A DNA stretch of 18,998 nt, taken from NCBI GenBank assembly GCA_964573775.1, contig CAZNKU010000023.1, positions 1-18,998 of the forward strand, read 5' to 3'. Shown here piece by piece: positions 1 through 6,597 of this stretch. Made by a program: the position numbers and the translations under genes. The first letter of the stretch is position 1; every line of letters starts with the position of its first letter. The notes under the pieces were generated by a model that ran no database searches, was not told the DNA's origin, and saw only the letters and a list, made by a program, of their open reading frames with translations. Source of the DNA: CAZNKU01 sp964573775. Its GTDB lineage: Bacteria; Bacillota; Clostridia; Monoglobales; Firm-18.

Positions 1-207
1 TGAATACCCAAACATTTTGGATAATTCACGAACATTTTTGCCGTTGTAATTTTGTTTGATGTAGTTATATATGTAATCTTTTTTATATAACTTCTGAGGA
101 AACAAAATCTGTTGCCCTTTGAATAATTTATGTATTTTAATAGCGGTTTCCGTCCCCGCTTCAACGGCAATTTCTTCATAAATATCTGCAAAATCTTTTG
201 CTTCCAT
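1..207 (-). CDS. Mor-family transcription activator, partial (C-terminus beyond window)
   Basis: I translated this by hand from the ATG at 207 to the window edge, giving 69 residues with no stop. The protein begins MEAKDFADIYEEIAVEAG. It continues with FKGQQILFPQKLYKKDY and ends in NGKNVRELSKMFGYS, the start of a helix-turn-helix. This layout (short helical N-terminus, a GxQ-x-FP-x-L-Y segment, then an HTH with RELSKMFGYS) is that of the small Mor/C activator-like proteins known from Mu-like phages and from Firmicutes prophages and conjugative elements, usually about 90 residues. A strong GGAGGTG ribosome site lies at 213-219, 5 nt before the ATG. The protein should bind DNA and control genes of a mobile element; its target is unknown. 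The gene is cut by the window, not visibly broken. Confidence 0.82.
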   Translation of the reverse strand, partial: MEAKDFADIYEEIAVEAGTETAIKIHKLFKGQQILFPQKLYKKDYIYNYIKQNYNGKNVRELSKMFGYS

Positions 208-274
208 TTTATTTTCACCTCCAAATTATACTCATACTTTCAATTTTAGACTTTTTTCTTTGAAATTACCATTC

Positions 275-295
275 GTAAATTTCATTGAAATTTAC
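275..295. promoter_or_regulatory. Palindromic operator-like site upstream of the Mor-family gene
   Basis: GTAAATTTCA (275-284) and TGAAATTTAC (286-295) form a perfect 10-bp inverted repeat around one central base. A third, one-base-deleted half-site, TGAAATTAC, lies at 261-269. The site sits between the Mor-family start codon at 207 and a possible minus-strand -10 box, so it would cover the start of transcription. Binding by the Mor-family protein or another element regulator is an inference. Confidence 0.5.
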
Positions 296-301
296 ATTAT
301 A
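296..301 (-). promoter_or_regulatory. Possible -10 box for the Mor-family gene
   Basis: The minus strand reads TATAAT here. No good -35 box is present 16-18 bp upstream (GTTCTA at best), so the promoter would be weak or activator-dependent. Predicted transcription would start inside the palindrome at 275-295 and leave a leader of roughly 80 nt. Another TATAAT-like string closer to the gene overlaps the ribosome site region and is too close to be useful. Confidence 0.35.
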
Positions 302-320
302 TATTTCCAAAATAAAAATA

Positions 321-347
321 GAACAACTACCAATGTGATAGTTGTCC
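321..347 (-). terminator. Rho-independent terminator, second of a tandem pair
   Basis: On the minus strand GGACAACTA and TAGTTGTTC pair over 9 bp with one G-U wobble and a 9-nt loop. The T-rich run TATTTTTATTTT follows directly. This has the form of an intrinsic terminator for transcripts coming from lysS. It lies about 150 nt past the lysS stop and just upstream of the possible Mor-family promoter. Confidence 0.65.
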
Positions 348-365
348 TGAATATACACACAAAAC

Positions 366-401
366 AATCCCCAAAGTGAGATTATTTTCACTTTGGGGAT
401 T
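366..401 (-). terminator. Strong hairpin downstream of lysS
   Basis: AATCCCCAAAGTGA (366-379) and TCACTTTGGGGATT (388-401) are perfect 14-bp complements around an 8-nt loop. On the minus strand the stem is followed by GTTTTGTGTG, a modest T-run. The stem begins directly at the stop codon of the short recombinase-tail-like reading frame at 400-468. It can act as the greA-lysS terminator or be the terminator that travelled with a recombinase gene. Confidence 0.65.
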
Positions 402-468
402 AATTCTTGCATAAATCTTTGTATAAGTTATTAAATTTTGGGCGTAAATTGGGCGTAAATTTTACCAC
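400..468 (-). other. Possible attachment-site scar: recombinase C-terminal tail remnant
   Basis: On the minus strand this segment is open for 22 codons after an in-frame stop at 469-471. It reads VVKFTPNLRPKF, continues NNLYKDLCKN, and stops at 400-402 beside a terminator hairpin. Repeating FTPN/LRPK-type tails are, to my memory, common at the C-termini of tyrosine recombinases of Firmicutes elements whose attachment core overlaps the end of the integrase gene. There is no start codon or body of a recombinase here. I therefore read it as an attachment-site copy or a remnant, not a gene. This is inference and needs a search for a second copy. Confidence 0.35.
439..460. repeat. 11-bp perfect tandem direct repeat
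   Basis: TGGGCGTAAAT occurs twice head to tail, at 439-449 and 450-460. Eleven is not a multiple of three, so the repeat shifts frame between units. It lies in the gap after lysS, inside the possible attachment-site segment, and could be a core or arm site for a recombinase. Confidence 0.7.
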
Positions 469-500
469 TTAACACCCTCAAACCCGCATAAATACTGGAT

Positions 501-1988
501 TTACTTATCCAACGGCTTCATTGTCGGGAACAACAGTACATCTCTGATAGCGGCAGAGTCTGTAAGTAGCATACACATTCTGTCAATACCGAAGCCGATA
601 CCTCCCGTTGGAGGCATACCGATTTCAAGAGCATTCATAAAGTCTTCGTCTGTTGTGTTAGCTTCTTCGTCACCTTGTGCAAGAAGTTCCTCCTGAGCTT
701 TGAAACGTTCTCTCTGGTCGATTGGGTCGTTAAGCTCGGAATAAGCATTAGCCATTTCCCAACCGTTCATAAAGAATTCGAAACGCTCAACATAGTCAGG
801 GTTTTCAGGTTTTTTCTTTGTAAGCGGAGAAATTTCAATTGGATGATCCATTACGAAAGTAGGCTGAATCAAATGTTCTTCCGCAAACTCTTCAAAGAAC
901 AAAGCAAGAATATCACCCTTCTTGTGTCTGTCTTCATATTCTACATGATGTTTGTCAGCTACTGCACGTGCTTCTTCCAATGTATGTATTTCATCAAAAT
1001 CCACACCTGCATACTTTTTAACCGCATCTACCATTGTAATACGTTCAAAAGGTTTGCTAAGGTCCATTTCAACACCATTGTAAACGATAGTTGTAGTACC
1101 CAAAACTTCCTGTGCAACGTGACGGTACAAATTTTCAGTAAGATCCATCATACCGTGATAATCTGTATAAGCCTGATAAAGCTCCATAAGAGTAAATTCA
1201 GGGTTATGACGAGTGTCAAGACCTTCGTTTCTGAATACTCGTCCGATTTCGTAAACTCTCTCTAAACCGCCTACGATAAGACGTTTTAAATAAAGTTCCA
1301 ATGAAATACGAAGTTTAAAATCTTCATCCAATGCATTGAAATGTGTTTCAAAAGGACGTGCAGCAGCACCGCCTGCATTTGCAACAAGCATTGGTGTTTC
1401 AACTTCCAAAAAGCCCTGTCCGTCAAGATATCTGCGGATAGCCGCAATAATCTTAGAACGCTTGATGAAAGTATCCTTAACTTCAGTATTCATAATAAGG
1501 TCAACGTAACGCTGACGGTATCTTGTGTCTGTATCTACAAGACCGTGGAATTTTTCAGGCAATGGCTGAAGTGACTTTGAAAGCAAAGTAACCTTTTCAA
1601 CACGAATAGATATTTCACCCTTTTCAGTAGTGAAAACTACACCTTCAATACCCACGATATCACCGATATCATACTTTTTAATCTTGTTGTATTCTTCTTC
1701 GCCAACAATATCCTTTTTAATAAAAATCTGGATATTGCCTGCAAGGTCTGCAACATTACCGAAGGAAACACTGCCCATTCTTCTCTTAGCCATTAATCTG
1801 CCTGCGATAACAACAGCTTTACCTTCAACTTCTGCATAATTATCCTTAATTTCCTTAGTAGAGTGAGTTCTGTCAAACTTAGTAATAACGAATGGGTCAG
1901 CATTGTTTGCAACAAGCTCTGCCAACTTTTCGTGTCTTACCTTAACAACATCACCTATCTGCTGAGAATTGTTATTCTTTTCTGCCAT
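501..1988 (-). CDS. lysS: Lysine--tRNA ligase, class II (LysRS)
   Basis: This cytoplasmic enzyme charges tRNA-Lys with lysine using ATP. The 495-residue length matches bacterial LysRS. An N-terminal OB-fold anticodon-binding domain (about residues 55-140) is followed by the class II catalytic core. Visible landmarks are motif 1 around FLEVETPML, motif 2 with RVFRNEGLDTRHNPEFT, and motif 3 with GIGFGIDRM near the C-terminus; the segment GWEMANAYSELNDP is also typical. I chose ATG at 1988 over an in-frame TTG at 1997. AAAGG at 1999-2003 sits 10 nt before the ATG but only 1 nt before the TTG. The gene starts 23 nt after the greA stop and is very likely cotranscribed with it, a pairing common in Firmicutes. 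All core motifs are intact. Confidence 0.97.
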   Translation of the reverse strand: MAEKNNNSQQIGDVVKVRHEKLAELVANNADPFVITKFDRTHSTKEIKDNYAEVEGKAVVIAGRLMAKRRMGSVSFGNVADLAGNIQIFIKKDIVGEEEYNKIKKYDIGDIVGIEGVVFTTEKGEISIRVEKVTLLSKSLQPLPEKFHGLVDTDTRYRQRYVDLIMNTEVKDTFIKRSKIIAAIRRYLDGQGFLEVETPMLVANAGGAAARPFETHFNALDEDFKLRISLELYLKRLIVGGLERVYEIGRVFRNEGLDTRHNPEFTLMELYQAYTDYHGMMDLTENLYRHVAQEVLGTTTIVYNGVEMDLSKPFERITMVDAVKKYAGVDFDEIHTLEEARAVADKHHVEYEDRHKKGDILALFFEEFAEEHLIQPTFVMDHPIEISPLTKKKPENPDYVERFEFFMNGWEMANAYSELNDPIDQRERFKAQEELLAQGDEEANTTDEDFMNALEIGMPPTGGIGFGIDRMCMLLTDSAAIRDVLLFPTMKPLDK

Positions 1989-2011
1989 TAAACTCAAGCC
2001 TTTCTGTTTTC

Positions 2012-2491
2012 TTATTTGTTAATTTCTACAACTTTAAGTTCAATAGAACCTGCAGGTGCAGGAACTTCCACGATATCTCCAACCTTTTTGCCAAGCAAAG
2101 CTGTACCTACTGGAGATTCGTCTGAAATTTTACCGTTTGAAGGGTCTGCCTCAGTAGAACCTACGATGTTGTAGTGAATTTCTTCATCAAATTCTACATC
2201 GTAAACTGTTACTGTACAGCCCAATGATACGGTATCTGTAGAGATTTCCGCCTCGTCGATAACCTTTGCATTTTTAAGCATAGTTTCGATTTCTACAATA
2301 CGGATTTCCATCTGTGCCTGTTTATTTTTTGCTTCATCATATTCTGAATTTTCCGAAAGGTCGCCATAGCCAAGAGCAACTTTAATCTCTGCCGCAACCT
2401 CCTGACGTTTAACCGTTTTTAGATATTCAAGTTCCTTTTCTAATTTTTCCAAGCCCTCGCTTGTGAGAATAACCTGTTTAGCAGCTGCCAA
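2012..2491 (-). CDS. greA: Transcription elongation factor GreA
   Basis: GreA enters the RNA polymerase secondary channel and stimulates cleavage of backtracked transcripts. The protein is 159 residues, the usual size. An N-terminal antiparallel coiled coil (about 1-75) carries the acidic tip GDLSENSEYDEA, with D44 and E47 matching the essential acidic pair. A C-terminal FKBP-like domain ends in VPAPAGSIELKVVEI. I chose the TTG at 2491, giving MAAAKQVILT. AAGGAG at 2501-2506 is 9 nt upstream of it but directly abuts the alternative TTG at 2500. No ATG is available near the N-terminus. A perfect consensus promoter lies at 2542-2570, and lysS follows after 23 nt. Confidence 0.97.
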   Translation of the reverse strand: MAAAKQVILTSEGLEKLEKELEYLKTVKRQEVAAEIKVALGYGDLSENSEYDEAKNKQAQMEIRIVEIETMLKNAKVIDEAEISTDTVSLGCTVTVYDVEFDEEIHYNIVGSTEADPSNGKISDESPVGTALLGKKVGDIVEVPAPAGSIELKVVEINK

Positions 2492-2500
2492 AATGATCAA

Positions 2501-2506
2501 CTCCTT
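2501..2506 (-). promoter_or_regulatory. Ribosome binding site that fixes the greA start
   Basis: The minus strand reads AAGGAG. The spacing of 9 nt supports the TTG at 2491. The in-frame TTG at 2500 would have no spacing and is unlikely to be used. Confidence 0.7.
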
Positions 2507-2541
2507 AATTTTAGTACTCGATATTTTTTCACAATATTAAT

Positions 2542-2570
2542 ATTATATACAAAATTTCATTGAATGTCAA
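2542..2570 (-). promoter_or_regulatory. Consensus sigma-A promoter for greA-lysS
   Basis: On the minus strand the -35 box TTGACA (2565-2570) and the -10 box TATAAT (2542-2547) both match the consensus exactly, with a 17-bp spacer. The -35 box lies inside the last codons of the preceding gene, and that gene's TGA stop at 2557-2559 falls in the spacer. The resulting leader to the TTG at 2491 is about 45 nt. It allows greA-lysS expression independent of the upstream genes. Confidence 0.88.
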
Positions 2571-3252
2571 CAATTTTTTTGTCTGTCAATTCTATACATT
2601 CGGCAAATACAAGATTGGACATTCCAAAAGGTGGTTTGATGTTGAAAGGCATATAAAAATCATTGATAACATTGCCATAACTGCGTTTACAATTTTTATC
2701 AATTATAACACATTCTGTTCCGTAGTTGTTGCCACAGTCCTCCAGAACAATTACTATATCAGTATCAATATGTACCTTATTATCCACTACATCAATTACA
2801 ACCCCAAGTTTGTCGAGAAGCCCGTCACAAAGTCTTTCTGCATCATAAACCATATCCGTACATACCCTGAGACTGCCAAATACAGTGCACAGGCTTTCAA
2901 TAATTTTCATCCCCGATTTTGTCAGGTTTTTATCCACTACGGTAACAGTACACCCCTCTCCGTAACTTTTGGCGGTTTTGCGTACAAAATCAGGCAACAT
3001 TTTTCTGAACATACGCTCACCGTCAAGAATGCGGAAATTACATCTTTCCACATACTTATCTGTCATAAGTACAATATCTTCCACACCATTTTTATTGAAA
3101 ATTTTACTGCAGTTCTGATTGTCATAAACACACAAAAACTCAATACCGTATTCATCAACAATTACGGATTCAAACTTATTTTTACAAAAAATTCTTTTCC
3201 ATAAGCCCCATTCATTTTTTACACTGGGAAATACAACACCAATTTTTTTCAT
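2557..3252 (-). CDS. Uncharacterised cysteine-rich protein, possible Rossmann-like fold
   Basis: I do not recognise this 231-residue protein. It has no signal peptide or membrane segment, so it should be cytoplasmic. The middle part (about 98-160) alternates strand-like and helical stretches, such as CTVTVVDKNLT, then SGMKIIESLC, then SLRVCTD, followed by LGVVIDVVDN. This suggests an alpha/beta, possibly Rossmann-like, fold, but without a recognisable glycine motif. It has 12 cysteines (about 5%), scattered and not in CxxC pairs. The start is supported by GAGGTG at 3259-3264, 5 nt before the ATG. It follows ctpA after a hairpin and precedes greA, whose promoter begins inside its last codons. 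The CDS is open and has a good ribosome site, so I regard it as a real gene. A role in envelope work or sporulation would be guesswork. Confidence 0.8.
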   Translation of the reverse strand: MKKIGVVFPSVKNEWGLWKRIFCKNKFESVIVDEYGIEFLCVYDNQNCSKIFNKNGVEDIVLMTDKYVERCNFRILDGERMFRKMLPDFVRKTAKSYGEGCTVTVVDKNLTKSGMKIIESLCTVFGSLRVCTDMVYDAERLCDGLLDKLGVVIDVVDNKVHIDTDIVIVLEDCGNNYGTECVIIDKNCKRSYGNVINDFYMPFNIKPPFGMSNLVFAECIELTDKKIVDIQ

Positions 3253-3267
3253 AAAATCACCTCATAA

Positions 3268-3307
3268 TTAAAAGCATTTATGCAATTATATGCACAAATG
3301 CTTTTAA
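3268..3307 (-). terminator. Long hairpin after ctpA
   Basis: TTAAAAGCATTT (3268-3279) and AAATGCTTTTAA (3296-3307) pair perfectly over 12 bp. On the minus strand the stem continues inward as GTGCA with TGCAT, giving 17 bp with one wobble and a TATAAT loop. It begins 3 nt after the ctpA stop and ends 15 nt before the next start codon. The stem is AT-rich and its T-run is short, so it may be a weak terminator or an RNA-stabilising structure. Confidence 0.6.
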
Positions 3308-3310
3308 TAA

Positions 3311-4447
3311 TTACTGATTTTTTAAAATTGAAATTGCTTTTTCAAGCTGTGTATCGGTTTCTTTTCCCGATTCCACATAATAGTCAGGCTCTATTCCCTT
3401 TCCATGTATAAAATTACCATTTGGTGTATAGTATCTTTCAACAGTAATTTTTAAAGCTGTTCCATCTTCAAGATCAATAAGTGACTGAACAACACCTTTC
3501 CCAAAGGTTTTGGTTCCGACTATAGTTCCACGGGAATTATCCTTAACTGCACCCACCAGAATTTCTGCGGCACTTGCACTGTTTTCATTTGCAAGTACAA
3601 CCAACGGAATATCAATACCATCCATTTTAGACTTAATATATTCTTTATTACCAGACTTGTCAGATGTATAATAAATAACCGCATCCCGAGGAAGCAGACA
3701 ACCTGCTACAGCTTCCACAGCAACAGTTGTTCCTCCGGGGTTATCCCTGACATCAACTATAAGTCCCTTTATGTTTTTGGATGTAAGCTCTTCAAGTTTA
3801 TTTACAAATTCATCAGCTGTATTATTGCCAAACTGAGAAATATAAATATAGCCTATATTGCCGTCAATTATTTCCGCTTCTACTGTATCCATTACAACAT
3901 TTTGTCTTTTTACGGTAAATTCTTCTTCCTTACCGGTTGATGCTTTTAAAACAGTTACCTTAACCTCTGTTCCTTCTTCGCCCTTGATGGCATTAACGGC
4001 ATCGTCCAACTGCGCACCGGTATATTCTTTACCCTCAACTTTTTTTATGATGTCACCCGTTTCAATACCGGCATCCTTTGCAGGCGAATTGTCAAAAACA
4101 TTTATAACCAATATAACATTCTTTTCAGTTTCATTTTGTACAGCTACACCTATACCACAGTATGAACTGTCTATATAACTGTTAAAACTTTCATAATCTT
4201 CTGCCGTAAAATATTCTGTATACGGATCACCCAACGATGCCACATAACCCTTATACGCATTTTCCATTGCTTGTTCTCTGTTATATTCACCATAGTACAT
4301 CGAATCAAGATACCCTTCAATAATGCGCAATTTCATATTTTCAGATGTTGATGCATTGTATGCTGTTGTAAAAACAAATGTGAGCATTGCAGTAACAACA
4401 CAGGTAATAACTGCTGTAATAATAATAGGATATGACTTCTTTAACAT
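3311..4447 (-). CDS. S41-family carboxy-terminal processing protease (CtpA/CtpB type)
   Basis: This is a membrane-anchored serine protease that should act outside the membrane and trim or degrade envelope proteins from their C-termini. The protein has 378 residues. An N-terminal anchor spans about 7-29. A PDZ domain spans about 95-180, with GIGVAV and the SPAKDAGIETGD signature. The S41 domain follows. The segment ENSASAAEI gives the likely nucleophile Ser292, and TFGKGVVQS gives the general base Lys317. Their 25-residue spacing matches Prc and CtpB. GGAGGTG at 4462-4468 lies 14 nt before the ATG, rather far, but no other in-frame start lies between. It follows the M23 hydrolase gene after a 73-nt gap with a hairpin. 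In B. subtilis CtpB acts in sporulation signalling, but a vegetative envelope role is equally possible here. Confidence 0.93.
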   Translation of the reverse strand: MLKKSYPIIITAVITCVVTAMLTFVFTTAYNASTSENMKLRIIEGYLDSMYYGEYNREQAMENAYKGYVASLGDPYTEYFTAEDYESFNSYIDSSYCGIGVAVQNETEKNVILVINVFDNSPAKDAGIETGDIIKKVEGKEYTGAQLDDAVNAIKGEEGTEVKVTVLKASTGKEEEFTVKRQNVVMDTVEAEIIDGNIGYIYISQFGNNTADEFVNKLEELTSKNIKGLIVDVRDNPGGTTVAVEAVAGCLLPRDAVIYYTSDKSGNKEYIKSKMDGIDIPLVVLANENSASAAEILVGAVKDNSRGTIVGTKTFGKGVVQSLIDLEDGTALKITVERYYTPNGNFIHGKGIEPDYYVESGKETDTQLEKAISILKNQ

Positions 4448-4487
4448 AATTGCTAAACATACACCTCCATTACCTATTTATACATAA

Positions 4488-4515
4488 CAGTGCAGAAACT
4501 TATGCTTCTGCACTG
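4488..4515 (-). terminator. Hairpin between the M23 hydrolase gene and ctpA
   Basis: CAGTGCAGAA (4488-4497) and TTCTGCACTG (4506-4515) are perfect 10-bp complements around 8 nt. It starts 5 nt after the hydrolase stop. On the minus strand it is followed by TTATGTATAAA, not a clean T-run. A partial terminator, attenuator or mRNA-processing hairpin is more likely than a full stop, since no good promoter for ctpA is visible after it. Confidence 0.5.
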
Positions 4516-4520
4516 ATAAA

Positions 4521-5684
4521 TTAATTTACATAACCCAACGGATCAACTGTTGAACCATTTACTATAACTTCAAAATGCAGATGCGGACCTGTAGAATATC
4601 CGGTACTTCCGACATAGCCGATTACCTGACCGGCACTTACGTACTGCCCTACTGAAACCGCCATACTGCTTTGATGTGCATAAAGTGTACATACTCCGCC
4701 GCCATGGTCTATTACCACATAGTTTCCGTAAGCAGAATTATATGTAGCGGTAATAACTGTACCGGATGCCGCAGCTATTATATTTGCATTATAGCCTGCA
4801 CCGATATCCATACCGGTATGCAATTTTTCGTATCCTAAAACCGGATGTAATCGCCACCCGTAATACGAAGTGATAATTTTACAGCTTGGTGCAGGCCAAA
4901 GCATAGCACCACCTGTATAAACTGTACCTTCACCGGCAAGATTAGCTATTTGCGCACGCACAGCAGCTTCCTCTGCTTCTATTATTTTAAGCTGAGCTTC
5001 AAGCTCGCTTTGAGAGCTTTCTATTTTTTGAATCATTGCATCACGCGTTGCCATTTTTGAATCAAGATCAGCCTTAGCTGCTTCAAGCTCAGATTTAGAA
5101 TCCTCAAGAGCAAGTTTGTCTGTTTCAAGTTCTGCTTTCAGCGTCATTATTTTCTTTTGTTCTTCTTTAAGTTCTTCCGTAATTTTTTTGTCGTGTGCTG
5201 CAATTTGGGTAACTATATCAAGTTTCTCAAAAAACTCACCGATACTGTCTGATGAAAGCAGAACACCAAGATATCCTGTAGCCCTGTTTTCATACATTAC
5301 CCTGACTCTTTCGCCATACTTACTGTACTGTTCTTCCAGAGCAGCCGTAGCTTTATCGAGTTTCTCTGTTGTGTCATCTATTTCCTTTTGAAGTTCCGCT
5401 ATCTGAGAATTTACTGCCGCTATGTCATTTTCAAGAGCAGTTACCTCATCATCAAGTATCTTCTTTTCTTCCATCACAGATCTTTTTTCATCTTCAAGGA
5501 CGTCAATTTCACCTTCAATTTCTTTTCTGTCATCATCAAGTTCCTGCTGTCTGTTTTCAAGATCTGCCTGTTGGTCAGCACTACCGGTAAAATATACAAC
5601 TGCTGAAGAAAGAATGAGTACAAACAACATAACTACAACAGACAACGCAACAATTCTTTTGAATTTTTCACTGAATTTAAACAT
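4521..5684 (-). CDS. Coiled-coil M23 peptidoglycan hydrolase (PcsB/EnvC/CwlO-like FtsEX partner)
   Basis: This is an exported or membrane-anchored protein of 387 residues that should cleave peptidoglycan peptides at the septum. A basic N-terminus and a hydrophobic segment (about 10-31) act as signal or anchor. Long coiled coils (about 38-130 and 170-250) flank a middle segment with RVMYENRATGYLGVLLSS, typical of PcsB-like proteins. The C-terminal LytM/M23 domain (about 262-385) keeps the zinc ligands, with HTGMD (H289, D293) and PHLHFEV (H368, H370); YAH supplies H337. It therefore looks catalytically active, unlike EnvC. I chose the ATG at 5684, not an upstream ATG at 5732 inside ftsX, because AGGAGG at 5691-5696 is 6 nt before it. 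It follows ftsX with a 13-nt gap, the classic arrangement for an FtsEX-controlled hydrolase. Confidence 0.94.
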   Translation of the reverse strand: MFKFSEKFKRIVALSVVVMLFVLILSSAVVYFTGSADQQADLENRQQELDDDRKEIEGEIDVLEDEKRSVMEEKKILDDEVTALENDIAAVNSQIAELQKEIDDTTEKLDKATAALEEQYSKYGERVRVMYENRATGYLGVLLSSDSIGEFFEKLDIVTQIAAHDKKITEELKEEQKKIMTLKAELETDKLALEDSKSELEAAKADLDSKMATRDAMIQKIESSQSELEAQLKIIEAEEAAVRAQIANLAGEGTVYTGGAMLWPAPSCKIITSYYGWRLHPVLGYEKLHTGMDIGAGYNANIIAAASGTVITATYNSAYGNYVVIDHGGGVCTLYAHQSSMAVSVGQYVSAGQVIGYVGSTGYSTGPHLHFEVIVNGSTVDPLGYVN

Positions 5685-5690
5685 TTTATA

Positions 5691-5696
5691 CCTCCT
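5691..5696 (-). promoter_or_regulatory. Ribosome binding site that fixes the M23 hydrolase start
   Basis: A perfect AGGAGG on the minus strand lies 6 nt before the ATG at 5684. It excludes the in-frame ATG at 5732, which would add 16 polar residues before the signal segment and overlap ftsX. Confidence 0.8.
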
Positions 5697-5697
5697 A

Positions 5698-6597
5698 TCA
5701 CACCTTAAGATGGCGTCTGATAGAAACGGCACTACCTACTGCACCAAGCAAAACTCCTATGCCTATAAACCATGCAATAAGCGGTAGAATAACTTCCGAA
5801 ACTCCGCAGAATCTCAAATTCATCGCTTCAAACAACATAACATCTGTTGAAAGGAATGCATTATATGCAATAAGCATAATTACCATAGCAATTACCGAGC
5901 CTACTAAACCTATAATTATGCCCTCGATTATATAAGGCCAACTTATAAAACTGTTTGTTGCACCAAGATATTTCATTATATTAATATCTCTTCTGCGTGC
6001 AAACAAAGTAATTTTAATTGTATTTGAAATGATAAATATGGCAAGTGCTCCAAGGAAAAGCATAAACCAGAAGCTTATACTCTTTATGACATTTGTCACA
6101 CTTACAAGTTTATTTGCAATTGATTGATTATCGCTTACATTTGCAATACCTTCAATTCTGCTCAGTTTTTCAGCAGTACTTTCTGAAACCGATAAATCCA
6201 AAAGCTTTATTTTAAAAGAATCTCTCAGAGGATTATCTTCAAAGCCATCCATTACATATGCATCTTCTCCGAGTTCCTCTTTATATTCTTCAAGTGCATC
6301 GTCGTTAGAATAAAACTCAACAGACTTTACATTGCTTACAGCTTTAATTTCATCCTCAAGTTCTTTCATTTCCGAGCTGTCGGGTTCAATACTTTCTTCC
6401 ACATACACCCTGATTTCACATTCTGCCTTAAGCTGTTCGGCAACAGAGTTTATATTCATAGAAAACAAAAGATACAATCCGAAAACAATAAGACATGCAA
6501 CAACTATTATTGTTGATGACAGTGTCATCAATGTGTTTTTAGCATAACTTTTACATCCTTCGGACACAAAATATTTGAAGTTACTGCTCTTCCTCAT
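5698..6597 (-). CDS. ftsX: Cell division ABC transporter permease-like protein FtsX
   Basis: FtsX is the membrane half of FtsEX, which does not transport but transmits ATPase-driven changes to an extracellular peptidoglycan hydrolase. The 299-residue protein has the standard layout. A short cytoplasmic N-terminus is followed by TM1 (about 24-46) and a large extracellular loop (about 47-160) containing SVEFYSNDDALEEYKEELG. TM2 lies near 165-190, and TM3 and TM4 lie in the C-terminal third. The cytoplasmic segment RRRDINIMKYLGAT between TM2 and TM3 is typical of the family. I chose the ATG at 6597, supported by GGGAGG at 6606-6611. It overlaps the end of ftsE by 17 nt, so translation is probably coupled. 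An upstream ATG at 6621 lies before the ribosome site and is less likely. Confidence 0.96.
   Translation of the reverse strand: MRKSSNFKYFVSEGCKSYAKNTLMTLSSTIIVVACLIVFGLYLLFSMNINSVAEQLKAECEIRVYVEESIEPDSSEMKELEDEIKAVSNVKSVEFYSNDDALEEYKEELGEDAYVMDGFEDNPLRDSFKIKLLDLSVSESTAEKLSRIEGIANVSDNQSIANKLVSVTNVIKSISFWFMLFLGALAIFIISNTIKITLFARRRDINIMKYLGATNSFISWPYIIEGIIIGLVGSVIAMVIMLIAYNAFLSTDVMLFEAMNLRFCGVSEVILPLIAWFIGIGVLLGAVGSAVSIRRHLKV

Noticed and set aside
675..1265. Plus-strand open frame of 196 codons opposite lysS
   Set aside because: It lies entirely within lysS on the other strand, has no ribosome site or recognisable domain, and lysS is intact with all class II motifs. The other plus-strand frames over minus-strand genes were rejected for the same reason.
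2560..3204. Plus-strand open frame of 214 codons opposite the unknown cysteine-rich gene
   Set aside because: I weighed it because the minus-strand gene is itself unrecognised. The minus-strand frame has a good GAGGTG ribosome site and the same orientation as all neighbours. The plus-strand frame is rich in Phe, Ile, Asn and Thr, as expected of a shadow.
3281..3294. Promoter based on TATAAT in the hairpin after ctpA
   Set aside because: The -35 position has no recognisable box, and the sequence is better explained as the loop of a stem structure.
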